From Nonomuraea spiralis (GTDB lineage: Bacteria; Actinomycetota; Actinomycetes; Streptosporangiales; Streptosporangiaceae), in assembly GCF_014648435.1 (NCBI RefSeq), contig NZ_BMRC01000007.1, positions 124,001 through 188,000 of the forward strand: 64,000 bases of DNA. The letters run 5' to 3'. The position numbers and the translations under genes were made by a program. Under the pieces are notes generated by a model, which did no database searches, was not told the DNA's origin, and saw only the letters and a list, made by a program, of their open reading frames with translations. Shown here piece after piece: positions 27,501 through 34,797 of this stretch (position 1 is the stretch's first letter; each line of letters starts with the position of its first letter).

Positions 27501-30500
27501 GCCCGAGGTGTAGATCACGTACGCCAGGTCGTCCGGCCCGACGTCCACGCGCGGCGGCCGGGCGGGGGCGGTGGCGAGGGCGGGATCGTCCAGCAGGACG
27601 GCCCGCGTCCCGCCCAGCCGGTCGAGCAGCGCCGTACGGGTGACCACGAGCGGGGCGGCGCAGTCGGCCAGCATGGATTCCAGCAGGGCAGGCGGGTAGT
27701 CCGGGTCGAGCGGCACGAACGCCGCCCCCGACTTGAGCACGCCGAGCAGCGCGGCCACGGCGTCCACACCGCGTTCGACGCAGACGCCGACCAGCGTGCC
27801 CGGCCGCGCGCCGCGCTCGATCAGCAGGTGCGCCAGCCGGTCGGCCCGCCCGTCCAGCTCGGCGAACGTCAGGCTGTCGGGGCCGCAGCTCACGGCGGTG
27901 TCGCCGGGGGTGCGCGCGGCCTGCTCGGCGAACAGCTCGTGCACCGGGCGGGCGGCGGGGAAACGCGCCGCGGTGTCGTTCCAGGCGGCGAGCTGCCCGC
28001 GTTCGGCGGCGGTGAGCACCGGCAGGTCCGCCGTCCGCCGGGCGGTGCCGTCGGCGAGGGCGTCGAGCAGGGTCTCCAGATGGCCCAGCAGCCGGGCCGC
28101 GGTGGACTCGTCGAGCAGCGCCGGGTCGTAGTCGGCGGCGATGGTCAGCTCGTCGCCCGCGTGCACGGTGATCATGAGCGGGTAGTTGCTGCGCTCGTCG
28201 CCGAGGTGCTCCAGCACCCGTACGCCGTGCCCGTCGCGCCGGCCCTCGGGGTAGTTCTCGAACACCAGCACGCTGTCGAACAGGGGCACGCCGCCCGGCA
28301 GCTCGCCGCACCGGTGGACCTGGGCGGGGGACAGGTAGTCGTACTGGCGGCACTCGGCCTGGTGGTCCTGGAGCCGGCGCAGCCAGCCGAACACCTCGGC
28401 CTCGCCGTCCACCTCGACCCGGACGGGCAGCATGTTGATGAACAGCCCCACGATCGACCCGGCGTCCCGCAGGCCGGCGGGGCGGCCGGAGACGGTGGCG
28501 CCGAAGCACACCTCGCGCTCTCCGGCGTAGCGCGACAGCAGGATCGCCCACGCGCCCTGGAGCAGCGTGTTCACCGTCAGCCGCGCGTTCCTGGCCCGCT
28601 CGTACAGGCGGGCGGAACGGTCGGCGGGCAGGCTCACCCGTACGGCGGCGGTGGAACGCGACCGGTGCGCCCGCGCCGGAGGCCGGTCGTACGGGATCGG
28701 CGTCGGCGCGGCGAACCCGGCCAGCTCCCGCCGCCAGTGCTCCTCGGCCGCCGCCACGTCCTGCCGCCCGAGCCATTCCAGATAGTCCCGGTACGGCCTG
28801 CGCACCGGGGCCGGACGGCCCGCGTACCGCTCGAACACCTGGGTCAGCACCTGCGCCGCGCTCCAGCCGTCGAGCATGAGGTGATGCGCGGTCCAGAAGA
28901 CCCGTACCCGGGTGTCGGTCAGGCGGGCGACGACCAGCCGGGCCAGCGGCGCGGTGGCCAGGTCGAGGCGCCGTTCGGCGCGGCGCGCCCACAGCCGTTC
29001 GGTCTCGGCCCGCCGCCCGGCCTCCGGCAGCCCGCGCCAGTCGTGCCGCTCGACCGGGAGGCGCACGCCGCGCCGCACGACCTGCACGGGCTCGGGCACG
29101 TCCTGCCAGACGATCGCCGTGCGCAGCGCCGGGATCTCGTCGGTGACCTCCTGCCAGGCCCGTACCAGGCGTTCCGGGTCGTCCACGCCGTCGAGCAGGA
29201 GGCTGAAGTGCGAGGCGTAGGTGTCGGCGGCGGGGTCGGCCAGCGAGTGGAACAGCAGGCCGCCCTGCAACGGCGTGAGCGGGTAGACGTCCTCGACCGA
29301 GCGGCCGTCACCCGCGACGCGGTCCACGGCGGCCTGGTCGAGCCGGGCCAGCGGGAAGTCGGAGGGGGTGCAGCCGCCCGCGCCGGGCTCCGCGCAGTGC
29401 TCGACGATCTCCGCCAGCGCCGCCGTCATCCGTTCGGCCAGGGCCGCCACGGTCGCCTCCCGATGCCGCCGGCACGAGTACGACCAGCGCATCTCCAGCC
29501 GGTCCCCGCGCACCACCGCGTTGACCTCCAGCAGGTGGACGCGCTCCTGCCGCGGGTCGCGCTCGGTGCCCTCGGGAGTCGGCAGCATGCCGCGCGACTC
29601 CATCCGGCCCAGGTAGTTGAAGGCGACCTCGGGCTGCCGGTCGTCGCGCAGCTCGGCGCCCGCCGGGGACAGGTGGCGCAGCGCGCCGTACCCGAGTCCG
29701 CGCAGCGGGACCGCCCTGACCTGCTCCTTGACGGATCGGAGCAGGTCGCCCCACCCGCCGTCCGGGAGCTCCAGCACCAGGGGCGAGACGGTGGTGAACC
29801 AGCCGACCGTGCGCGACAGGTCCACCTCGGGGAACAGCTCCTCGCGGCCGTGCCCTTCCAGCTCGACCAGGACGCGGGCGCCGCCCGCCCAGCCGGCCAG
29901 CACCCGGCCGAGCGCGCCGAGCAGCACCTCGTCGATGCGCGTCCGGTAGACCTCCGGCACCTCGCGCAGCAGCCGGCGGGTGAGCCGGGCGTCCAGCGTG
30001 GCCGTCACCGTACGCAGGTCGCCGGCGACGTTCGCGCCCCCGGCGTCGTCCACGGGCAGCGGGGGGACCCCGGAGGCCAGCTCACGTACCCGCCGCCAGT
30101 GGGGCAGCTCGTGGTCGAAGCCGCCCGAGGCCGCGTGGTCGCCCAGCCGCAGCGCCCACTCGCGGAACGACGTGGAACGCGGGCCCAGCCGGATCGGCTG
30201 CCCGGCGGCGGCCTGGCGGCAGGCGATCTCCAGGTCCGACAGCAGCACCCGCCACGACACGCCGTCCACGACCAGGTGGTGGGCGGCCAGGAACAACCAC
30301 CGGGGGCCGCCGCCGGTGAACAGCAGGGCCTTGATCAGCGGCCCGCGGTCGAGCGCGAACGAGGTCTGCGCCTCCACGGCCGCGCGGTGGGCGTACGCGG
30401 CGCGCTCGTCCTCGGGCACGCCGGACAGGTCGACGCGGCGCAGCACCCGGCCGTGCTCGGCGGCGGCGTTGTGCTGCCGCCACCCGGCGCCGTCCCGCTC

Positions 30501-33500
30501 CAGCCGCAGGCGCAGCGCGTCGTGCCGCTCGACCAGGGCCGTCAGCGCCGCCTCGACGGCGTCGTCGCCGGCTTCGGCGGGCGGTTCCAGCGCTATCGCC
30601 TGGTTGAACCGCGGCAGGCTGCCGGCCAGGTTCTCCAGGAACCAGTGCTGGATCGGCGTGAGCGGCACGTCACCGCTCACCGGGCCGTCCTCGGCCTCCC
30701 GCGCGCCCGGCAACTCGTCGGGCAGGTCGGCGGGCAGCTCGGCGGCCAGGTCGGCGACGGTCTGGCGGAGGAACATCAGGCGCGGGGTCAGAGCCAGCCC
30801 CGCCGCCTGCGCCCCGGCGACGACCTGGAGCCCGAGGATGGAGTCGCCGCCCAGGTCGAAGAAGTTGTCGTGCACGCCCACCCGCTCGACGCCCAGCACC
30901 CGCGCCCACACCTCGGCGAGCGCGCGTTCGGCCGGTGTGCGCGGCTCGGCGTACTCCTCGCCGCTGTGGCGGGCGCCGGTCGGCGCGGGCAGGGCCCGCC
31001 GGTCCACCTTGCCGCTGTGCGTGAGCGGCAGGGCGGCCAGGATCACGAACGCCGTCGGCACCATGTGCTCGGGCAGCCGCCGCCGCAGGGCCTCGCGCAG
31101 CTCCGCGGGGTCCGCGCCGCCCTCGGCCGGTACGACGTACCCCACCAGCCGCCTGGTCCCGTTCGCGTCCTCCTTGACCGCGGCGGCGGCGGCGACCACG
31201 CAGGGCTGCTCCGACAGCGCGGCCTCCACCTCGCCCGGCTCGATCCGGAACCCGCGCAGCTTGACCTGGTCGTCGGTGCGGCCCGCGTGCTCCAGCCGCC
31301 CGTTCGCCAGCCAGCGGGCCCGGTCCCCGGTGCGGTACATGCGCGTGCCCGGCGGCCCGTACGGGTCGGCCACGAACCGCTCGCCGGTCAGGCCGGGCCG
31401 GTTCAGATACCCCCTGGCCAGGCGCGTACCGCCCAGGTACAGCTCGCCCGGCACGCCGATGGGCGCGGGCCTGAGCCGCTCGTCCAGCACGTACGCCCGG
31501 ATGCTCGGGAACGGCCGCCCGATGGGGACCGGCCCCGGGTCGGCGTCCGCCGGGGTCAGCGGCTCGCTCAGCGTGGCGCCGACCATGGTCTCCGTGGGCC
31601 CGTACCCGTTGAACACCCGCCGCCCCGGCGACCAGGCGCGCACCAGCTCCGGCGGGCACGTCTCGCCCGCCACCACGACGACCGCGCCGCGCGGGACGCC
31701 GTCCTCGGGCAGCGTCGCGAGCGCGGTGGGCGGCAGCGTGACGTGGGTGACCCGCTCGCGGGCGATCAGCCCGGCCAGCGGCGCGCCCGGCGGGCGTTCG
31801 TCGTCGGCGGCGACCACGAGCGTGCCCCCGGACAGCAGGGCGAGCACCAGCTCCCAGAACGCGCCGTCGAAGGAGAGCGAGGCGAACTGCAGCACCCGCG
31901 CGCCCGGCCCGGCGTCCATGCGCTCGCGCTGGACGCGCACCATGTCGTGCACGCCCTCGTGCGTGACCACCACGGCCTTGGGCCGGCCGGTCGAGCCGGA
32001 GGTGTAGATCACGTAGGCGGGGTTGTCCGGCCGCGCGGCCGGGGCGCCGCCGGACGGTCCGGCGGGCGCCGGGGCGTCCGGCTCGACGAACGGCAGGCCG
32101 GCGGGCAGCGCGGACGCGCTCTCCCGGGTGGCCACCGCCAGCACGGGATGGGTGTCGCCGACCATGGCCGCGATCCGGCCGGCCGGCTGCCCCACGTCCA
32201 CCGGCAGGTACGCGGCCCCGGACTTGAGCACCGCCAGCACCGCCACGACCATGTCGATCGACCGGGGCAGCGCCACCGCGACGTACCGCTCCGGCCCCGC
32301 GCCCCTGGCGGCCAGCAGCCGGGCCAGCCGGTCGGCGCGCTCGTCCAGCTCGCCGTAGGTGAGCGAACGGCCGCCGCACACCACGGCCTGGGCCCGCGGC
32401 CGGGCCGCCACCTGCTCGGCGAACAGCCGCGTCACCGTCAGCGTCTCCGGCCCGGCGCCGGTCCCGGCCCACAACGAGGTCAGCAGCCGGTGCTCGGTCC
32501 GGCCGAGCAGCGGGATCCCGGCCAGCGGCCGGCCTGGCGCCGCCGCGATCCCGGCGAGCAGGCGCACCAGGTGGGCGGTCATCCGCTCGGCGGTGTCCGG
32601 GCCGTACAGGCTCGTGTTGTAGGCCAGGCTCCCGGCCAGGGCGCCGTCCCGTTCGGTGAAGTCGAACGACAGGTCCATGCTCGCGGCCAGCACGGGCGGC
32701 GGCAGCTCGGTGACCCGCAGGCCGGGGAAGGCGGCCGTGCCGGGCGGCAGGTTGCGCAGGTTGACCGCCACCTCCGTCAGCGGCGGGCGGCTCGGGTCGC
32801 GTTCCGGGCGCAGCGCCTCCACCAGCCGCTGGAACGGCACCCGGTCGTGGGCGAACGCGTCCAGCACCGTCGTGCGCGTACGGCCCAGCAGCTCCTCGAA
32901 CGGGCGCGACTCGTCCACCTCGCCGCGCAGCACCAGCGTGTTGACGAAGAAGCCGACCAGGTTCTCCGTCTCGACCCGGTCCCGGCCGGAGACGACGGTG
33001 GCCACGGCCACGTCCGGACGGCCGGTGTAGCGGGCCAGCAGCGTGTGCACCGCGGCGACCAGCGTCATGAAGAGCGTGGCGCCGGCCCGCTCGCCGATCT
33101 CCCGAAGCCGCCCGGCGACGTCCGCCGGCACCTCGAACGCGCACGCCGCCCCCGCGGAGCTCCTGACCGGCGGGCGCGGCCGGTCCGTCGGCAGGTCCAT
33201 GGGGGCCAGCCGGTCCAGCCTGCGCCGCCAGTACGCGAGCTGCTCCCCGGCCTGCGGCGCCGAGGCCCGCTCCCGCTGCCAGACGCTGACGTCGGCGTAG
33301 CTCACCGGCAGCGGCGGCAGGCCGGCGGGCGGGCCGCCGGCGGCCTCGGCGTACAGGGCGGCCAGGTCGTCGAGCAGCACCCGCGAGGACCAGCCGTCGG
33401 TGACGATGTGGTGGGCGTGGGCGGTCAGCACGTGCTCGCGCGGGCCGAGCCGGATCAGCCGGGCCCGGAACACCGGCCCCACGCGCAGGTCCACGGGCCG

Positions 33501-33923
33501 GCGGGCCTCCTCCTCCAGCAGGCGGTCCAGCTCGCCGGGACGCTCCGACAGGTCCGTCAGCGGCAGCGGCACGTCGGCGGCCGGCATGACCCGCTGCGTG
33601 CCGCGCCCGTCCAGGGACCCGAACGTCGTGCGCAGGGTCTCGTGCCGGGCCACCACCCGGGTGAGCGCGGTCCGCAGCGCGGGCACGTCCAGGTCGCCCC
33701 TCAGCCGTACGGCCAGCGGCACCAGGTAGTCCACGGCGTCCGGGTCCAGCTCGTACATGAACCAGAGCCGCTCCTGGGCGGGGGAGAGCGGGACCGGGCC
33801 GGTGGTGTCCGTACGCGGGATCGGGTCGGCGGCCGACCGGCCGGACAGTCTCCGCAGCATCTGGTCACGGAGGTGTTCCGGCAGTGCCGCGATCCGCTCG
33901 TCCCGCTGGGAAGAGATATGCAT
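21531..33923 (-). CDS. nonribosomal peptide synthetase, modules 4-6 (C-A-T-E-C-A-T-C-A-T-E)
   Basis: The protein has 4,130 residues. Approximate layout: C4 40-460 (LCL, HHIVTDG), A4 485-980, T4 around Ser1027 (GGDS), E4 1080-1530, C5 1540-1985 (DCL-like, HHLMLDG), A5 2010-2490, T5 near 2536, C6 2590-3030 (LCL, HHIATDG), A6 3055-3545, T6 near 3584, E6 3640-4100. Hand-read pocket residues: A4 D-G-W-T-V-A-G-V-G (aromatic-type with enlarged pocket, perhaps Trp or chloro-Trp); A5 D-L-G-V-M-G-A-V-D (Arg-like ending); A6 D-T-E-D-M-G-Y-V-D (acidic pocket, basic substrate). In A5 the catalytic A10 lysine is Thr (GGTLDR). E6 contains an expanded ERDGG repeat. There is no thioesterase. The ATG at 33923 has TTGGAGA at 8-base spacing; a longer frame to 34061 lacks this. 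Confidence 0.9.
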   Translation of the reverse strand: MHISSQRDERIAALPEHLRDQMLRRLSGRSAADPIPRTDTTGPVPLSPAQERLWFMYELDPDAVDYLVPLAVRLRGDLDVPALRTALTRVVARHETLRTTFGSLDGRGTQRVMPAADVPLPLTDLSERPGELDRLLEEEARRPVDLRVGPVFRARLIRLGPREHVLTAHAHHIVTDGWSSRVLLDDLAALYAEAAGGPPAGLPPLPVSYADVSVWQRERASAPQAGEQLAYWRRRLDRLAPMDLPTDRPRPPVRSSAGAACAFEVPADVAGRLREIGERAGATLFMTLVAAVHTLLARYTGRPDVAVATVVSGRDRVETENLVGFFVNTLVLRGEVDESRPFEELLGRTRTTVLDAFAHDRVPFQRLVEALRPERDPSRPPLTEVAVNLRNLPPGTAAFPGLRVTELPPPVLAASMDLSFDFTERDGALAGSLAYNTSLYGPDTAERMTAHLVRLLAGIAAAPGRPLAGIPLLGRTEHRLLTSLWAGTGAGPETLTVTRLFAEQVAARPRAQAVVCGGRSLTYGELDERADRLARLLAARGAGPERYVAVALPRSIDMVVAVLAVLKSGAAYLPVDVGQPAGRIAAMVGDTHPVLAVATRESASALPAGLPFVEPDAPAPAGPSGGAPAARPDNPAYVIYTSGSTGRPKAVVVTHEGVHDMVRVQRERMDAGPGARVLQFASLSFDGAFWELVLALLSGGTLVVAADDERPPGAPLAGLIARERVTHVTLPPTALATLPEDGVPRGAVVVVAGETCPPELVRAWSPGRRVFNGYGPTETMVGATLSEPLTPADADPGPVPIGRPFPSIRAYVLDERLRPAPIGVPGELYLGGTRLARGYLNRPGLTGERFVADPYGPPGTRMYRTGDRARWLANGRLEHAGRTDDQVKLRGFRIEPGEVEAALSEQPCVVAAAAAVKEDANGTRRLVGYVVPAEGGADPAELREALRRRLPEHMVPTAFVILAALPLTHSGKVDRRALPAPTGARHSGEEYAEPRTPAERALAEVWARVLGVERVGVHDNFFDLGGDSILGLQVVAGAQAAGLALTPRLMFLRQTVADLAAELPADLPDELPGAREAEDGPVSGDVPLTPIQHWFLENLAGSLPRFNQAIALEPPAEAGDDAVEAALTALVERHDALRLRLERDGAGWRQHNAAAEHGRVLRRVDLSGVPEDERAAYAHRAAVEAQTSFALDRGPLIKALLFTGGGPRWLFLAAHHLVVDGVSWRVLLSDLEIACRQAAAGQPIRLGPRSTSFREWALRLGDHAASGGFDHELPHWRRVRELASGVPPLPVDDAGGANVAGDLRTVTATLDARLTRRLLREVPEVYRTRIDEVLLGALGRVLAGWAGGARVLVELEGHGREELFPEVDLSRTVGWFTTVSPLVLELPDGGWGDLLRSVKEQVRAVPLRGLGYGALRHLSPAGAELRDDRQPEVAFNYLGRMESRGMLPTPEGTERDPRQERVHLLEVNAVVRGDRLEMRWSYSCRRHREATVAALAERMTAALAEIVEHCAEPGAGGCTPSDFPLARLDQAAVDRVAGDGRSVEDVYPLTPLQGGLLFHSLADPAADTYASHFSLLLDGVDDPERLVRAWQEVTDEIPALRTAIVWQDVPEPVQVVRRGVRLPVERHDWRGLPEAGRRAETERLWARRAERRLDLATAPLARLVVARLTDTRVRVFWTAHHLMLDGWSAAQVLTQVFERYAGRPAPVRRPYRDYLEWLGRQDVAAAEEHWRRELAGFAAPTPIPYDRPPARAHRSRSTAAVRVSLPADRSARLYERARNARLTVNTLLQGAWAILLSRYAGEREVCFGATVSGRPAGLRDAGSIVGLFINMLPVRVEVDGEAEVFGWLRRLQDHQAECRQYDYLSPAQVHRCGELPGGVPLFDSVLVFENYPEGRRDGHGVRVLEHLGDERSNYPLMITVHAGDELTIAADYDPALLDESTAARLLGHLETLLDALADGTARRTADLPVLTAAERGQLAAWNDTAARFPAARPVHELFAEQAARTPGDTAVSCGPDSLTFAELDGRADRLAHLLIERGARPGTLVGVCVERGVDAVAALLGVLKSGAAFVPLDPDYPPALLESMLADCAAPLVVTRTALLDRLGGTRAVLLDDPALATAPARPPRVDVGPDDLAYVIYTSGSTGRPKGVMVEHRNVHHMTHAWDARYGLAGTRPRCLAVSSQSVDLFFGDFLLSAMFGGEMVICPADRVGDPRAMAELLVSSGAHLMVTVPSLAAAVTEELERAGLRPEALRVLMVGSEGWPVAEAGRVLARLGPGTIAVNAYGATETTVDSTVFRLGAAPMGQGAYAPIGRPFANTRVHVLDAGLRPVPVGVTGEICVAGDGVARGYWGRPELTASRFVRDASGERVYRTADLGRRRADGELEIVGRADDQIKVRGFRVELGEVEAALARHPGVAAAAAAGHRDEAGRTRLVGYVVPAGEDVPGPAELRAFMAAHVPAQAVPSAFARLDALPLTAGGTLDRRALPVPDGPLDAAVPRVAPRDDTESLLAGIWAEVLGLDVADVGVEDDFFDLGGDSVLSIRVISRVRAALGAAPSPRQLFDTPTIAAFAGTLTAAPVPDAVERVTGDEGLPLSFAQQRLWFLSEFEPGGSEYNTVYGLRLSGELDVAALRTALDRLVERHEALRTVYGDVDGRGTQTILPPGPVPLPVTDVSGDGDPERAMREAVQRAASRPFDLRRGPVLRATLVRLGAGEHALALVMHHIATDGWSMGVLGAELGACYAAALRGERAELPPLPLRYADFASWQRRHPSDPAYWERRLAGLTPLALPIDRPRPPVRVADGAMRLLDVAPGTLDRLKALARGHDATLFMVLTAVTQLLLSRICGRRDVAVGTATSGRGRAELEGLVGFFVNTVVLRSTVDGSSSFAAFLAQVRSTVLEAFEHEDVPFERLVELLRPERDPSRNPLVDVMVVLDNTPSADPDLPGLRAAPLPAVSDQVSHDLTFDFHEHGGRLRAAIGYSTALFDHSTAERLAGHLATLLDAVAADPGALLADLPIMTDAEREQVVTGWNATRAPASSALFADLFAERARADAALPALSFRDRTLTFAELDARADRLARLLRARGARPETLVGLACSRGDRTVVALLAVLKAGAAFLPLDPDLPDERLSFMLDDAAPVIVLTDREAAFGPPVPGELIMLDDPALLDGQPDGPPDWPAPLPGHPAYVIYTSGSTGRPKGVVLEHRGLANLFLDHRAGLIRPEAGGGRLRAGLTAAFSFDTSLEGVLWLADGHELHVIDDLTRRDPEALLSYIDRHRIDVLDLTPSYAEQLVPLGLLTGERHRPAVVMLGGEAVGEALWRDLRTAPDTAGYNYYGPTECTVDTLYCRLSDSERPIVGRPMRNTRAYVLDGGLRPVPVGVAGELYLAGDQLGRGYLGRPALTAERFVAGPFEEAGGRMYRTGDLARWRPDGTLEYLGRTDDQVKVRGFRIEPGEIEAVLGEHPEVARATVVVLGDGQGVPRIAAYVVPVAGAAPETAALREFARGRLPGYMVPHFFVTLDELPLTSSGKVDRRALPQPSATAVGAGADGRLAPRDGVESALVEVWAEVLGVEPGAFGVEDNFFDLGGDSILSMQMVARARRAGIGVTTKDLFLNQTIAELAPVARAAPASTGAGAGGAVHGAGGDAGGPVPLTPVQRAFLAGHRVAPHHYNQSMLAELTGPVDEEALRAALAALARRHDALRSRFERDGDERDGGERDGGERNQHERDGGEWRQHIAPADAARVPLTRHDLAHLDADADLRAAMDEQAAAADAGFDLAHGPLCRALLFDTGPGRRPWLYLTAHHLVVDAVSWRVLTEDLETAYRQAAGGEPIDLGPASSPFGTWAARLAGYAAGDGPGREAAYWTGLPEPPPLPVDRDGDNLVGSVDAVPGALSEEETRALVRAAPAAFRVRLHELLVAALAWTLSRWSGDERVVIDMEGHGREHLFDDLDLSRTVGWFTTEYPAALTLPGGDDWVKIVRSVREQLRAIPGNGLGYGLLRHLGPPGSAGAELSSRAVPQVAFNYHGQADTAGGPGGGLLHAFHDPIGREQSPLERADHLLEVVGAIRDGRLSFDWYHSRNVHDRATVDRLMAEFLACLRSLARHPGPRHATGPGPRSGFAPDPGPGSGSGGEG
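22741..22815. repeat. five 15-base tandem units inside the E6 epimerase domain
   Basis: The unit TCGCCGCCGTCCCGT occurs exactly at 22741, 22771 and 22786, with one mismatch at 22801 and a degenerate copy at 22756. It is in frame and encodes repeats of E-R-D-G-G/D on the minus strand. The equivalent places in the E2 and E4 domains have a single short turn, so this is a local expansion by slippage of about 20 residues. Confidence 0.8.
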
Positions 33924-34254
33924 CGGGGTGTCTCCAAGCCCTCCGGTTGACGGTCGGCCGCCCGCGCCTGGATAACGTTTCGATGAACTGCGGTAAGCGC
34001 GCGGCCCGGCCCTCGCGGGCGTCGTCCGAGGCCGCCCGCCGCCTCCTCTTGATGTTGTCAACGGCCGCCCGGCCGCTCCAGAGCATTGAACCGACGGCTA
34101 AAGAACCAGCTCAGAGGCCGGTACGGGCGGCGGGTGCGGAGGTGGTTAGGCCGGCGGCCCAAGGGGCAGAGCAAGCACGACGTTGTCACGGTCGAAGCGG
34201 ATGCGACACGATCGTGATCGGATGTCGATGCTGAATTGTTAGCCCTGGAGAGGT
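33924..34254. promoter_or_regulatory. divergent control region between NRPS-2 and the ImmA-like gene
   Basis: This 331-base gap holds no credible gene. It must drive NRPS-2 leftwards, because the intervening genes on the other strand separate NRPS-2 from NRPS-1, and the ImmA-like gene rightwards. It contains the cluster motif at 34084-34102 on the minus strand. Towards the right end it becomes AT-richer (CTGAATTGTTAG near 34231-34242), with a short ACGATCGTGATCG dyad near 34209. A TTGTCA hexamer lies near 34183. Confidence 0.5.
34084..34102 (-). promoter_or_regulatory. cluster motif TTTAGC-N7-TCAATG upstream of NRPS-2
   Basis: On the minus strand TTTAGC (34102-34097), seven bases, then TCAATG (34089-34084), followed by CTGGA two bases on. 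The same arrangement, including the CTGGA, occurs before the halogenase at 50114 and, without it, before the hydroxylase at 46524. It lies 161 bases above the NRPS-2 start. Confidence 0.5.
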
Positions 34255-34797
34255 ATGACTCCCGCCGGCAAGAAGTTCAGGCTCATGCGGCGTCGCTGCG
34301 CGGAGATCGCCCGCCGATTACCGATGCCGCGGCCCTATCGCGTCAGAACGCTCTGCGACCTGGTCGCCGCCGAGCGGGGGCGTCCCATCCGGCTCCTGGA
34401 GCTGCCCGGCGACGACGAGATGCTGGGCGCCTGGCTGGCCACCGAGGCGACCGACCTGATCTTCTACAAGCCCGACACGACGCCGCCGCACCAGGACCAC
34501 ATCATCCTGCACGAGCTGAGCCACGTGATCTGCGGCCACTACCCCGAGGCCGACCCGAGGGCACAGCGGCACGTGTTGTTCCCCAGCCTTAACCCCGCCC
34601 TCGTCCGCCGCGTGCTCAGGCGTTCGATCTACGGGTCGGAGGAGGAGCAGGAGGCCGAGCTGCTCGCCTCGCTCATCTGGCAGCGGGCCTGCCGCGAGTC
34701 GCGCCCGCGGGCGTCGGACGTCCGGCGTGTGGACGCCGCGCTCACCGGGACCGTGGACGCCCTCCACGGCGGGGTGTCCGGCCTCGCCCGTGGGTGA
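34255..34797 (+). CDS. ImmA/IrrE-like metallopeptidase-fold protein
   Basis: The protein has 180 residues. The zinc-protease signature H-E-L-S-H is at residues 86-90 in HIILHELSHVICGHY, with further acidic residues (SEEEQEAE) that may supply the third ligand. It is a compact single-domain protein of the type encoded in actinobacteria between an XRE regulator and a MAB_1171c-type membrane protein. Here the membrane protein follows with an eight-base overlap, but the XRE gene is missing at this spot; one of that kind lies at 58733. Codon 22 (34318-34320) is TTA, rare in such genomes and a mark of developmental (bldA) control. The start at 34255 is preceded by GGAGAGG. Its target is unknown. Confidence 0.7.
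   Translation: MTPAGKKFRLMRRRCAEIARRLPMPRPYRVRTLCDLVAAERGRPIRLLELPGDDEMLGAWLATEATDLIFYKPDTTPPHQDHIILHELSHVICGHYPEADPRAQRHVLFPSLNPALVRRVLRRSIYGSEEEQEAELLASLIWQRACRESRPRASDVRRVDAALTGTVDALHGGVSGLARG

Noticed and set aside
24024..33950. A 3,308-codon open frame on the plus strand opposite NRPS-2, and a similar 3,424-codon frame opposite NRPS-1 (35976-46250)
   Set aside because: Both are antisense shadows caused by the extreme GC content. Their translations are low-complexity (Arg, Gly, His, Gln rich) with no domains, while the minus strand shows complete NRPS motifs throughout.
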